Assembly: GCA_017556595.1 (NCBI GenBank) | Contig: JAFYML010000240.1 | Span: forward strand, 1 to 14,630 | From: Bacteroides sp. | GTDB lineage: Bacteria > Bacteroidota > Bacteroidia > Bacteroidales > Bacteroidaceae | Direction of reading: 5' to 3' | Length of the DNA: 14,630 nt | In this document: positions 1 through 7,756 of the stretch, in pieces | How the letters are laid out: each line of letters begins with the position of its first letter | Numbering within the stretch: the first letter of the stretch is position 1 | Position numbers and translations under genes: made by a program | Notes under the pieces: generated by a model | Databases searched by the model: none | What the model was told of the DNA's origin: nothing | Seen by the model: the letters and a program-made list of their open reading frames with translations, nothing else

Positions 1-65
1 CGGGACTCGAACCCGCGACCCCCTGCGTGACAGGCAGGTATTCTAACCAACTGAACTACCACACC
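1..65 (-). tRNA. tRNA-Asp (anticodon GUC), 3' end cut by window edge
   Basis: Read on the minus strand, the sequence folds as a tRNA. The 5' acceptor strand GGTGTGG is at 65-59, followed by TA, a D-arm closed by GTTC/GAAT, and an anticodon stem CCTGC/GCAGG around loop CTGTCAC. The anticodon is therefore GTC, which reads aspartate codons. A five-base variable region and a T-arm (GCGGG, TTCGAGT, CCCG) follow. The last T-stem base and the 3' acceptor strand lie beyond position 1, so the gene is partial. Further tRNA genes may follow outside the window. It has its own promoter-like site at 96-126. Confidence 0.95.
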
Positions 66-95
66 ATGCTGGGTTGCTTTCTTGCGATTGCGGTG

Positions 96-126
96 CAAAG
101 GTAGTTATTTCTTTGGAATCTGCAAT
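96..126 (-). promoter_or_regulatory. Bacteroidetes-type promoter for tRNA-Asp
   Basis: On the minus strand a perfect -7 element TACCTTTG (matching TAnnTTTG) lies at 103-96. Nineteen nucleotides upstream of it is ATTG (126-123), a three-of-four match to the -33 element TTTG. Transcription would begin near position 90, about 25 nt before the tRNA 5' end at 65. The assignment is by consensus and position only. Confidence 0.7.
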
Positions 127-276
127 ACTTGTCGGCAAGTTTTTTATAGCTTTTTTGTTAAGTTTTTGCTTATGTATTCATTTTGAGCATTTTATTACGT
201 ATGCTTTGGTTTATGTATAGAATTTTAGTGCTTAATGTCGCAATTTGAACGAAATATTAAACTTTTTGCTTGATAA

Positions 277-308
277 TTTCTTTATTTGGTAATAAATGGC
301 TATCTTTG
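277..308 (+). promoter_or_regulatory. Candidate promoter for the purU-his-lys operon
   Basis: A perfect TAnnTTTG -7 element (TATCTTTG, 301-308) is preceded, after 20 nt, by TTTC (277-280), a three-of-four match to TTTG. Start of transcription would fall near 313-316, giving a leader of about 50 nt before the purU ATG at 367. The rest of the 66-366 intergenic stretch is AT-rich; besides the tRNA promoter and a weak hairpin at 127-140 I see nothing in it. Confidence 0.55.
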
Positions 309-366
309 TCCCCTCAAAAATAAAAGTATTGTAAATTGTTGTATAGAATTAACCCTTATATATAGA

Positions 367-1221
367 ATGAAGACTGCTAAATTATTACTTCACTGCCCTG
401 ACAAACCGGGCATTTTGGCTGCTGTAACAGATTTTATAACGATTAATAAAGGAAACATTGTATATTTGGATCAATATGTAGATAGAGAAGAGAAAGAGTT
501 CTTTATGCGTATTGAATGGGAGTTGGAAAACTTCTTGATTCCACAAGAAAAGGTAGAAGATTATTTCGATACATTGTATGCGCAAAAGTACGATATGAAG
601 TATCGCATTTATTTCTCTGACCGCAAGCCTCGAATGGCTATTTTTGTTTCAAAGATGTCGCACTGCATATACGACTTGTTGGCTCGTTACACAGCTGGCG
701 AATGGGATGTGGAAATTCCATTGATTATTAGTAATCACCCAGATTTGCAGCATGTGGCCGACCGTTTTGGTATCCCATTCCATGTTTTCCCCATCACTAA
801 AGAGAATAAGGCCGAGCAAGAGGCTAAGGAGATGGAATTGTTGAAAGAGAATGGTGTGAACTTTATTGTGTTGGCTCGCTATATGCAAGTGATTTCCGAA
901 AAAATGATTGAAGCCTATCCAAGCAAAATTATCAATATTCACCATTCGTTCTTGCCTGCTTTTGTGGGTGCAAAGCCATATCATGCTGCATTTGAACGTG
1001 GTGTGAAGATTATCGGTGCAACCAGTCACTATGTAACAACTGAGTTGGATGCCGGTCCTATCATTGAACAAGATGTAGTGCGTATCACACACAAGGATAC
1101 TGTGCAAGACTTGATTAATAAAGGAAAGGATTTGGAAAAAATCGTCTTGTCGCGCGCCGTACAAAAACACATCGATCGCAAAGTGTTGGCATACAAGAAT
1201 AAGACAGTCATTTTCAATTGA
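367..1221 (+). CDS. purU: Formyltetrahydrofolate deformylase
   Basis: This 284-residue enzyme hydrolyses 10-formyl-tetrahydrofolate to formate and THF in the cytoplasm. The N-terminal part (residues 1-80) is an ACT-type regulatory domain beginning KLLLHCPDKPGILAAVTDF. The C-terminal part (about 88-284) is a formyltransferase fold with the catalytic triad N190, H192 (in NIHHSFLP) and D228 (in TTELDAGPI). The N-to-D spacing of 38 residues equals that of GAR transformylase. The reading frame is open back to an ATG at 286, but the ATG at 367 is preferred: the ACT domain starts right there, the 27 extra residues are not family-like, and 286 lies upstream of the likely promoter -7 box at 301-308. 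It is the first gene of the operon, with hisH starting 8 nt after its stop. The ACT domain suggests allosteric control (glycine and methionine in the E. coli enzyme, by knowledge). Confidence 0.93.
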   Translation: MKTAKLLLHCPDKPGILAAVTDFITINKGNIVYLDQYVDREEKEFFMRIEWELENFLIPQEKVEDYFDTLYAQKYDMKYRIYFSDRKPRMAIFVSKMSHCIYDLLARYTAGEWDVEIPLIISNHPDLQHVADRFGIPFHVFPITKENKAEQEAKEMELLKENGVNFIVLARYMQVISEKMIEAYPSKIINIHHSFLPAFVGAKPYHAAFERGVKIIGATSHYVTTELDAGPIIEQDVVRITHKDTVQDLINKGKDLEKIVLSRAVQKHIDRKVLAYKNKTVIFN

Positions 1222-1229
1222 TACAATTT

Positions 1230-1820
1230 ATGAAGGTAGTAATCATACGATACAATGCAGGTAATATATGCTCTGTGGATTATGCACTGAAAAGACTTGG
1301 CGTGGAAGCAGAGATTTCGGCCGATCCGGCTGTTATTCGTTCGGCTGATAAGGTAATCTTTCCCGGAGTGGGAGAGGCCGAAACTACTATGGAGCATTTG
1401 AAGGCTACCGGATTGGATAAACTTATAAAGGACCTAAAGCAACCGGTGTTGGGCATCTGTCTGGGCATGCAGTTGATGTGTAAACACTCGGAAGAGGGCA
1501 ATGCAGATTGTTTGGGAATATTTGATGCTGAGGTGAAGCGCTTTGTTCCGAAACGTCATGAAGATAAAGTGCCCCACATGGGTTGGAACACCATTACCGA
1601 TACCAATAGTGCATTGTTCAACGGGTTTGATAAGGATGAATTTGTTTATTTCGTCCATAGCTACTATGTGCCTGTAAATGAGTATACCGCAGCAACAACG
1701 GATTATATTCATCCATTCAGTGCAGCCCTTCATAAGGACAATTTCTATGCTACCCAGTTCCATCCGGAAAAGAGTGGAAGCGTAGGCGAACGGATACTTA
1801 AAAACTTCTTGGAATTATGA
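1230..1820 (+). CDS. hisH: Imidazole glycerol phosphate synthase, glutaminase subunit
   Basis: HisH is the class I glutamine amidotransferase that passes ammonia to HisF to make imidazole glycerol phosphate and AICAR. The 196-residue product has the oxyanion-strand motif PGVG (45-48), the nucleophile C77 in GICLGMQL, and the H178/E180 pair in QFHPEKS, so the catalytic triad is complete. The start is taken as ATG 1230 ([12 protein letters not shown]), which fits the family N-terminus; an in-frame TTG at 1218 overlapping the purU stop would add only four residues. Its stop overlaps the hisA start in an ATGA tetranucleotide, so the two are very likely translationally coupled. The partner hisF is two genes downstream. 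Confidence 0.96.
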   Translation: MKVVIIRYNAGNICSVDYALKRLGVEAEISADPAVIRSADKVIFPGVGEAETTMEHLKATGLDKLIKDLKQPVLGICLGMQLMCKHSEEGNADCLGIFDAEVKRFVPKRHEDKVPHMGWNTITDTNSALFNGFDKDEFVYFVHSYYVPVNEYTAATTDYIHPFSAALHKDNFYATQFHPEKSGSVGERILKNFLEL

Positions 1821-2548
1821 TAGAATTAATACCTGCCATTGACATTATCGACGGAAAATGCGTTCGCTTGTCGAAAGGGGACTATAATAGCAAAAAGGTG
1901 TATGGAGAGAATCCTGCCGAATTGGCTAAGGAGTTTGAGGCTCACGGCATCAAACGATTGCATGTTGTCGATTTGGATGGAGCTGCATCGCATCACATTG
2001 TCAACTATCGTGTGTTGGAGCAAATCACTTCAAGCACATCGTTGATTGTCGATTTTGGTGGAGGTGTGAAGAGCGACGACGATTTGCGAATAGCTTTCGA
2101 AAGTGGTGCACAGATGGTGACAGGTGGAAGTATTGCCGTGAAGAATCCGGAGTTGTTCTCATCTTGGTTGGCTAAGTATGGCAGTGAACGCATCATCCTA
2201 GGTGCTGATGTGAAGAACCGAATGATTGCAGTAAGCGGTTGGATGGAATCGAGCAATTGTGAATTGTTTCCTTTTTTGGGTGAATACATTGCCAAAGGTA
2301 TTAATAAGGTGATATGTACCGATATTGATTGTGATGGTATGCTTCAAGGTCCATCCATCCAATTGTATAAGGAGATATTACAACAATATCCCGACCTCTA
2401 CTTGATAGCAAGTGGTGGTGTAAGTAACATGGACGATATTTATGCTTTGCAAGAAGCCGAAGTGCCGGCCGTGATATTTGGAAAAGCTCTTTACGAAGGT
2501 AGAATATCGTTGAAAGAGCTGGAAAAACTAATTATGTCGAATCACTAA
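1817..2548 (+). CDS. hisA: ProFAR isomerase (1-(5-phosphoribosyl)-5-[(5-phosphoribosylamino)methylideneamino]imidazole-4-carboxamide isomerase)
   Basis: HisA carries out the Amadori rearrangement of ProFAR to PRFAR, the substrate of HisHF. The 243-residue product is a (beta-alpha)8 barrel of usual length. The acid/base aspartates are at D9 ([11 protein letters not shown]) and D131 (ILGADVK). The phosphate-binding loops are visible as FGGGVKS (80-86) and IASGGVS in the second half, reflecting the half-barrel duplication shared with HisF. It overlaps hisH by 4 nt and is followed 14 nt later by hisF. Confidence 0.97.
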   Translation: MIELIPAIDIIDGKCVRLSKGDYNSKKVYGENPAELAKEFEAHGIKRLHVVDLDGAASHHIVNYRVLEQITSSTSLIVDFGGGVKSDDDLRIAFESGAQMVTGGSIAVKNPELFSSWLAKYGSERIILGADVKNRMIAVSGWMESSNCELFPFLGEYIAKGINKVICTDIDCDGMLQGPSIQLYKEILQQYPDLYLIASGGVSNMDDIYALQEAEVPAVIFGKALYEGRISLKELEKLIMSNH

Positions 2549-2562
2549 TTATATATAATAAG

Positions 2563-3315
2563 GTGTTAGCGAAAAGAATTATTCCTTGCTTGGATATTAA
2601 AGACGGACAAACCGTAAAGGGAACCAACTTTGTCAACTTACGACAGGCTGGTGATCCGGTTGAGTTGGCACGTGCCTATAGTGAACAAGGTGCCGACGAA
2701 TTGGTGTTCTTGGATATCACAGCAAGCTTTGAAGGACGAAAAACGTTTGCCGACTTGGTGAAACGTATAGCTGCAAATATCAGTATCCCATTTACTGTGG
2801 GTGGTGGCATTCACGAATTGAGCGATGTGGATCGCCTGCTCAGTGCAGGAGCCGACAAAATTTCCATCAACTCGGCAGCTATCAAACAACCGCAATTGAT
2901 AGATGACATTGCCAAGCATTTTGGTTCGCAAGTTTGTGTGTTGGCAGTCGATGCCAAGCAAACTGATAATGGTTGGAAGTGCTACTTGAATGGTGGCCGT
3001 GTGGAAACGGATAAAGAGTTGATGTCGTGGGCTTACGAAGCACAAGAGAGAGGTGCTGGCGAAGTGTTGTTTACAAGTATGGACCATGATGGCGTTAAGA
3101 CAGGTTATGCAAACGAGGCTTTAGCTCAATTGGCAGCAGATTTGAAAATTCCTATCATTGCATCGGGTGGAGCGGGTAATATGGAGCATTTTCGCGATGC
3201 TTTCACTATCGGTAAGGCCGATGCAGCATTGGCAGCAAGCGTATTTCATTTCGGAGAGATAAAAATTCCCGATTTAAAGTCGTATCTTTGCGCCAACGGA
3301 ATAAGTGTGAGATAA
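2563..3315 (+). CDS. hisF: Imidazole glycerol phosphate synthase, cyclase subunit
   Basis: HisF uses ammonia from HisH to close the imidazole ring of PRFAR, giving imidazole glycerol phosphate and AICAR. The 250-residue barrel carries the catalytic aspartates D11 (PCLDIKDG) and D130 (LAVDAKQ), and the phosphate-binding segments TVGGGI (78-83) and IASGGAG near the C-terminus. The start is GTG at 2563: the family N-terminus [10 protein letters not shown] begins at the very next codon, so no alternative start fits. The upstream region AATAAG is not a clear ribosome binding site, as is common in Bacteroidetes. Confidence 0.97.
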   Translation: MLAKRIIPCLDIKDGQTVKGTNFVNLRQAGDPVELARAYSEQGADELVFLDITASFEGRKTFADLVKRIAANISIPFTVGGGIHELSDVDRLLSAGADKISINSAAIKQPQLIDDIAKHFGSQVCVLAVDAKQTDNGWKCYLNGGRVETDKELMSWAYEAQERGAGEVLFTSMDHDGVKTGYANEALAQLAADLKIPIIASGGAGNMEHFRDAFTIGKADAALAASVFHFGEIKIPDLKSYLCANGISVR

Positions 3316-3343
3316 CAAAGAATATATAAATATAACAGACAAA

Positions 3344-3955
3344 ATGATGTTAGATTTTGAAAAGATGAATGGATTGATTCCTGCAATTATCCAAGATGCA
3401 GAGACTCAAAAGGTATTGATGCTTGGTTTTATGAATAAGGAGGCTTATGATAAAACCGTAGAAAGCGGAAAGGTGACATTCTTTAGCCGCACAAAGAATC
3501 GTTTGTGGACAAAAGGTGAGGAGAGTGGAAACTTCTTGCATGTAGTATCCATCAAAAACGATTGTGATAATGACACATTGTTGATTCAAGTAAATCCGGT
3601 TGGACCGGTTTGCCATACAGGAACAGATACTTGTTGGGGTGAGAAAAACGAACAACCTGTTATGTTCTTCAAATCATTGCAAGACTTTATAGACAAACGC
3701 CATGCAGAAATGCCCGAAGGCTCATATACAACCAGTTTGTTTCAATCGGGTGTAAACAAGATGGCTCAAAAGGTAGGCGAAGAGGCTGTAGAAACCGTGA
3801 TTGAAGCATGCAACGGAACCGACGAACGACTGATTTACGAAGGTGCCGACTTGTTGTATCACTTAATCGTTTTATTAACATCGAAAGGTTATCGCATTGA
3901 AGATTTGGCGCGTGAATTGATGGAGCGTCATAGCGTTACTTGGAAGAAACATTAA
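3344..3955 (+). CDS. hisIE: Bifunctional phosphoribosyl-AMP cyclohydrolase / phosphoribosyl-ATP pyrophosphatase
   Basis: This protein performs steps 2 and 3 of histidine synthesis. Residues 1-110 are the HisI cyclohydrolase, with the metal-binding D73-C74-D75-N-D77 cluster and the zinc ligands C90 and C97 (PVCHTGTDTCWG). Residues about 111-203 are the HisE pyrophosphatase helical domain, with KVGEEAVE (143-150) and EGADLLYH (166-173), typical acidic magnesium-binding motifs of the MazG-like fold. The total of 203 residues is normal for the fused form. Two adjacent ATGs (3344, 3347) are possible starts and the choice changes one residue. The hisG, hisD, hisC and hisB genes are not in the window, so the his genes are split or continue elsewhere. 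Confidence 0.96.
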   Translation: MMLDFEKMNGLIPAIIQDAETQKVLMLGFMNKEAYDKTVESGKVTFFSRTKNRLWTKGEESGNFLHVVSIKNDCDNDTLLIQVNPVGPVCHTGTDTCWGEKNEQPVMFFKSLQDFIDKRHAEMPEGSYTTSLFQSGVNKMAQKVGEEAVETVIEACNGTDERLIYEGADLLYHLIVLLTSKGYRIEDLARELMERHSVTWKKH

Positions 3956-3964
3956 TGTGCCATT

Positions 3965-4639
3965 ATGGAAGATACGTTGATTAAATACACCGATGTAACC
4001 ATCTGTCAGCAAGAGCTATCGGTATTGGAAAATGTAGATTTGGACCTTAAAAAGGGTGAATTGGTATATCTGATAGGCAAGGTTGGCTCGGGAAAAACAA
4101 GTTTGCTCAAGACATTTTACGGCGAGCTTGAAATTGCTTCGGGTAATGCCGAGGTGATGGGTTATGATATGTGTAAAATTAAACGTAAACACATTCCACA
4201 ATTGCGCAGAAAATTGGGTATTGTTTTTCAAGATTTTCAATTGTTGACAGACCGTTCGGTTTATGAAAACTTAGAGTTTGTACTTCGTGCTACTGGTTGG
4301 AAACATAAAGGCGAGATGAAAGACCGTATCGAAGAGGTGCTGAAACAAGTGGGAATGAACAACAAAGGATATAAACTGCCCAATGAACTATCTGGTGGCG
4401 AACAACAACGTATTGTGATTGCTCGTGCCATATTGAACTCGCCCGATATCATTTTAGCAGATGAACCTACCGGTAATTTGGATGTTGAAACAGGCAAGGC
4501 CATCGCCGAATTGCTGTATAATTTGACAAAAGATGGAACATTGGTTGTGATGACTACCCATAATTTGCAGTTGTTGGAACAATATCCAGGACGTGTATTC
4601 AGATGCGAGAATCATCAAATTGTAGAAGAAATTAATTAA
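3965..4639 (+). CDS. ftsE: FtsE-like cell-division ABC transporter ATPase
   Basis: This is a 224-residue stand-alone ABC ATPase. It has a Walker A motif GKVGSGKT (38-45), Q-loop Q89 (IVFQDF), signature LSGGEQQR (142-149), Walker B IILADE (162-167) with the D-loop GNLD, and the switch histidine H199. Its length and motif context fit the FtsE/LolD/MacB-type subfamily, and FtsE is the best match from memory. FtsE works with the membrane protein FtsX to control peptidoglycan hydrolases at the division site. No ftsX, or any membrane protein, lies beside it; instead it sits 9 nt after hisIE and 14 nt before lysC. It could be another small exporter ATPase of the same subfamily, so the exact partner is inference. 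Confidence 0.8.
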   Translation: MEDTLIKYTDVTICQQELSVLENVDLDLKKGELVYLIGKVGSGKTSLLKTFYGELEIASGNAEVMGYDMCKIKRKHIPQLRRKLGIVFQDFQLLTDRSVYENLEFVLRATGWKHKGEMKDRIEEVLKQVGMNNKGYKLPNELSGGEQQRIVIARAILNSPDIILADEPTGNLDVETGKAIAELLYNLTKDGTLVVMTTHNLQLLEQYPGRVFRCENHQIVEEIN

Positions 4640-4653
4640 TAAGCAAAAAGTAT

Positions 4654-5970
4654 ATGAAAGTTTTAAAGTTTGGAGGAACATCTGTAGGTTCTCCTCAACG
4701 AATGAAAGACGTTGCAAAACTGATTACAGATGGAGAACGTAAGATTGTAGTGTTGTCGGCTATGTCGGGGACTACCAATACCTTGGTCGAAATCTCTGAT
4801 TATCTTCATAAAAAGAATCCTGATGGAGCTAATGAAGTAATCAACCGCTTGGAAAATAAATATAAACAACATATCAACGAATTGTTTTCAACTGAGGAAT
4901 TCCGTCAAAAAGGTATGGAATTGCTCAAGGTACGTTTCGAGTTGCTTCGTTCATATACTAAAGATTTGTTTACTTTGTTCGAAGAACGTATTGTATTGGC
5001 ACAAGGCGAATTGCTCTCTACAACAATGGTAAACTACTATTTGCAAGAACAAGGCGTGAAATCGGTGTTACTTCCTGCGCTCGACTTTATGCGTACAGAT
5101 AAAAATGCTGAACCCGACCTCCCTTATATCAAAGAACGTTTGGCTCAGCAGTTAGAAGCAAATCCTGATGCTGAAATTTACATTACACAAGGTTTCATCT
5201 GTCGTAATGCGTATGGCGAAGTAGATAATTTGCAAAGAGGTGGTAGTGACTATAGTGCTTCGTTGATTGGTGCTGCAGTAAAGGCCGACGAAATTCAAAT
5301 CTGGACAGATATTGATGGTATGCACAACAATGATCCACGTATTGTAGATAAAACATCGCCCGTGCGTCATTTGCATTTTGAAGAAGCTGCCGAGTTGGCT
5401 TACTTTGGTGCAAAGATTCTTCACCCAACTTGTATCCAACCTGCTAAGTATGCTAATATCCCAGTGCGTTTATTGAATACAATGGATCCTCAAGCAGAGG
5501 GTACAATGATTTCCAATGAAACCGAAAAGGGTAAGATTAAGGCTGTTGCTGCAAAAGAAAACATTACTGCTATCAAGATTAAGTCGAGTAGAATGTTGTT
5601 GGCACACGGCTTCTTACGCAAGGTATTCGAAATCTTTGAGAAGTATCAAACATCTATCGATATGATTTGTACTTCAGAGGTTGGTGTTTCTGTGTCAATT
5701 GATAATACCAAGCACTTGAATGAAATCTTGGATGAATTGCGTAAATATGGTACTGTTACTGTTGACCATAATATGTGTATTGTCTGTGTGGTTGGTGATT
5801 TGGAATGGGAAAATGTAGGTTTCGAAGCTAAAGCACTCGATGCAATGCGCGACATTCCAGTGCGTATGATTTCGTTTGGTGGTAGCAACTACAATATTTC
5901 ATTCTTGGTGCGCGAATGTGATAAGAAGGCTGCACTTCAATCGCTTAGCGATCAGTTGTTTAATAACTAA
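4654..5970 (+). CDS. lysC: Aspartate kinase (monofunctional, ACT-regulated)
   Basis: Aspartokinase phosphorylates aspartate, the first step toward DAP/lysine, threonine and methionine. The 438-residue protein has the amino-acid kinase domain at 1-290, with KFGGTS (5-10), GELLST (118-123), RGGSDY (195-200) and the nucleotide-site stretch TDIDGMHNNDPRI (218-230). Two ACT units follow (about 310-375 and 376-436), with TSIDMICTSEVGVSVSID typical of the lysine-sensitive class. There is no homoserine dehydrogenase domain. Pairing with lysA directly downstream (6-nt gap) supports a role in lysine/DAP supply. No lysine riboswitch is possible in the 14-nt gap upstream, so control is probably allosteric or operon-wide. 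Confidence 0.95.
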   Translation: MKVLKFGGTSVGSPQRMKDVAKLITDGERKIVVLSAMSGTTNTLVEISDYLHKKNPDGANEVINRLENKYKQHINELFSTEEFRQKGMELLKVRFELLRSYTKDLFTLFEERIVLAQGELLSTTMVNYYLQEQGVKSVLLPALDFMRTDKNAEPDLPYIKERLAQQLEANPDAEIYITQGFICRNAYGEVDNLQRGGSDYSASLIGAAVKADEIQIWTDIDGMHNNDPRIVDKTSPVRHLHFEEAAELAYFGAKILHPTCIQPAKYANIPVRLLNTMDPQAEGTMISNETEKGKIKAVAAKENITAIKIKSSRMLLAHGFLRKVFEIFEKYQTSIDMICTSEVGVSVSIDNTKHLNEILDELRKYGTVTVDHNMCIVCVVGDLEWENVGFEAKALDAMRDIPVRMISFGGSNYNISFLVRECDKKAALQSLSDQLFNN

Positions 5971-5976
5971 GCATGT

Positions 5977-7137
5977 ATGAATAGACAATTTCCTATTGAA
6001 CAATTGAGGAAATTACCCACGCCATTCTATTATTACGATTTAGCGTTGTTGCGTAAAACTCTCTCGGCCATTACGAACGAGGTGGCTAAATACGCAAACT
6101 TTGAAGTGCATTATGCCATTAAAGCCAATGCTAATCCGAAAGTCTTGTCCGTAATATGCGAAAGTGGATTGGGTGCCGATTGCGTAAGTGGCGGTGTGGT
6201 ACGTGCTTCTTTGGAGGCAGGTTTCCCTTCGGATAAGATTGTTTATGCCGGTGTGGGAAAAGATGATTGGGAAATAAATTTAGGATTGGACAATGATATT
6301 CTTTGCTTCAATGTTGAGTCTTTGGCCGAATTGGAGGTTATCAACGAATTGGCTGCATTGAAGAATAAAGTTGCCAATGTGGCTTTCCGTATCAATCCGA
6401 ATGTAGGTGCCCATACACATGCTAACATCACTACTGGACTTGCCGAAAACAAATTTGGTATCAGTATGGAAGATATGATTCCTATCATTAACAAAACCTC
6501 TTCGATGAGCAATGTGAAGTTTATTGGATTGCATTTCCATATCGGTTCGCAAATTTTGGAGATGGACGACTTCGTAGCATTGTGTCATCGTGTTAACGAG
6601 TTGCAAGATTTGTTGGATGAACACCAAATTTATGTGGAAAATATAAATGTAGGTGGCGGTTTAGGAATTTCATACGAAGCGCCAGATAGTGAATCTATTC
6701 CCGATTTTGAGGATTACTTTGCTACGTATGCTAAGCATTTAAAATTACGTCCATACCAAACTTTACACTTCGAACTTGGTCGTGCTGTTGTGGGACAATG
6801 TGGTTCGCTGATTTCTAAAGTTTTATACGTTAAGCAAGGACACAATAAACAATTTGCCATCCTTGATGCAGGTATGACTGATTTGATTCGTCCGGCTCTT
6901 TATCAAGCCTATCATCAGATAGATAATATTACATCGGACGAAGCGATTGAGGTGTATGATGTAGTAGGACCGATATGCGAATCGTCTGATGTGTTTGGTA
7001 AAGATGTTCGCTTGAATAAAGCCAAACGTGGCGATTTGTTTGCCATACGTTCGGCAGGTGCTTATGGTGAGATAATGGCATCGGGATATAATTGTCGTGC
7101 GCTTCCAAAAGGATATACCTCTGATGAATTAGCTTAA
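5977..7137 (+). CDS. lysA: Diaminopimelate decarboxylase
   Basis: LysA is a PLP-dependent fold III enzyme that converts meso-DAP to lysine, the last step of lysine synthesis. In the 386-residue product the PLP lysine is K49 in HYAIKANANP. The HIGSQ motif follows the barrel strand LHFHIGSQ, GGGLGI binds phosphate, and GPICESSDVFG supplies the active-site cysteine across the dimer. The C-terminal SAGAYGEIMASGYN is also family-typical. The length is slightly below the usual 400-420 but all motifs are present. It is the last gene before a strong hairpin at 7174-7210. Confidence 0.95.
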   Translation: MNRQFPIEQLRKLPTPFYYYDLALLRKTLSAITNEVAKYANFEVHYAIKANANPKVLSVICESGLGADCVSGGVVRASLEAGFPSDKIVYAGVGKDDWEINLGLDNDILCFNVESLAELEVINELAALKNKVANVAFRINPNVGAHTHANITTGLAENKFGISMEDMIPIINKTSSMSNVKFIGLHFHIGSQILEMDDFVALCHRVNELQDLLDEHQIYVENINVGGGLGISYEAPDSESIPDFEDYFATYAKHLKLRPYQTLHFELGRAVVGQCGSLISKVLYVKQGHNKQFAILDAGMTDLIRPALYQAYHQIDNITSDEAIEVYDVVGPICESSDVFGKDVRLNKAKRGDLFAIRSAGAYGEIMASGYNCRALPKGYTSDELA

Positions 7138-7173
7138 TTTAGCTTTATCTGTGGTCAATCCACTGAACTAATA

Positions 7174-7210
7174 TAAAAGTGAATCTGTTTATAGGATAGA
7201 TTCACTTTTA
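7174..7210 (+). terminator. Hairpin terminator after lysA / upstream of ferritin
   Basis: A perfect 13-bp stem (7174-7186 with 7198-7210; core AAAAGTGAATCT/AGATTCACTTTT) encloses an 11-nt loop, and TTTTT follows at 7213-7217. This fits an intrinsic terminator for the long purU-lysA unit. The stem is AT-rich, so it may be leaky. It ends only 14 nt before the ferritin ATG, so it would also lie in any ferritin leader transcribed from upstream. Confidence 0.75.
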
Positions 7211-7224
7211 ATTTTTATATAAGT

Positions 7225-7710
7225 ATGATTACAGATAAATTGCAAAAGGCTATTAATGAACAGATAACAGCTGAGTTATGGTCGTCGAACCTCTATTTGG
7301 CTATGTCGTTTTTTCTTGCTCGCAAGGGGTATCCGGGTATGACAGTTTGGATGAAGAAGCAAGCTATTGAAGAGCATCGCCATGCATGTAAGATGGCCGA
7401 ATACGTGATTAGTAGGGGAGGAGTTGTAAAGTTGGATAAATTGGATGTGGTACCAAATGATTTTGGTACGCCTCTCGAGATTTTCAAGCAAGTGTACGAC
7501 CATGAGTGTCGGGTTTCGAAAATGATTGACATGCTTGTCGATGTTGCCTCATCAGAAAAAGATCATGCTACTCAAGACTTTTTGTGGGGATTTGTACGTG
7601 AACAGGTGGAGGAAGAATCGCAAGCATCTACCATTGTAGATATGCTTACGCATGCCGAATCGGCCGGTGTTTGTGTAGTAGATGAGCGATTGGGACAACG
7701 CATAGAATAA
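7225..7710 (+). CDS. ftnA: Bacterial non-haem ferritin
   Basis: Ferritin oxidises Fe(II) and stores the mineral in a 24-subunit shell in the cytoplasm. The 161-residue protein matches the E. coli FtnA numbering without gaps at the metal sites: E17, E50, H53, E94, Q127 and E130 form the dinuclear ferroxidase centre, Y24 is the conserved tyrosine, and E49, E126 and E129 keep the third iron site. There is no haem-binding methionine equivalent that I can identify, so bacterioferritin is unlikely. The gene stands between the terminator at 7174-7210 and another at 7713-7743. I found no good TTTG/TAnnTTTG promoter directly upstream; the nearest -7-like match is TAGCTTTA at 7140-7147 with one mismatch. 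Confidence 0.95.
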   Translation: MITDKLQKAINEQITAELWSSNLYLAMSFFLARKGYPGMTVWMKKQAIEEHRHACKMAEYVISRGGVVKLDKLDVVPNDFGTPLEIFKQVYDHECRVSKMIDMLVDVASSEKDHATQDFLWGFVREQVEEESQASTIVDMLTHAESAGVCVVDERLGQRIE

Positions 7711-7712
7711 AC

Positions 7713-7743
7713 AAAAAACTTCCGAGGTTCTCGGAAGTTTTTT
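7713..7743. terminator. Bidirectional terminator between ferritin and kbl
   Basis: A 14-bp stem, AAAAAACTTCCGAG (7713-7726) with CTCGGAAGTTTTTT (7730-7743), closes a three-base loop GTT. T-tracts follow on both strands, so it can end the ferritin transcript and the convergent kbl transcript. Its near edge is 13 nt beyond the kbl stop codon. Confidence 0.9.
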
Positions 7744-7756
7744 TGTTTTAGGTTAT

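Noticed and set aside
163..271. Direct repeat TTTTTGCTT at about 163-171 and 263-271
   Set aside because: It is only nine bases in very T-rich DNA; chance is the simplest explanation.
309..366. Histidine leader peptide or T-box ahead of the purU-his operon
   Set aside because: The short leader contains no run of His codons, no attenuator hairpin pair and no T-box sequence.
649..1170. 173-codon minus-strand frame inside purU
   Set aside because: It is opposite the conserved purU catalytic domain and has no family resemblance.
4640..4653. Possible lysine riboswitch upstream of lysC
   Set aside because: Only 14 nt separate ftsE from lysC, far too short for an L-box.
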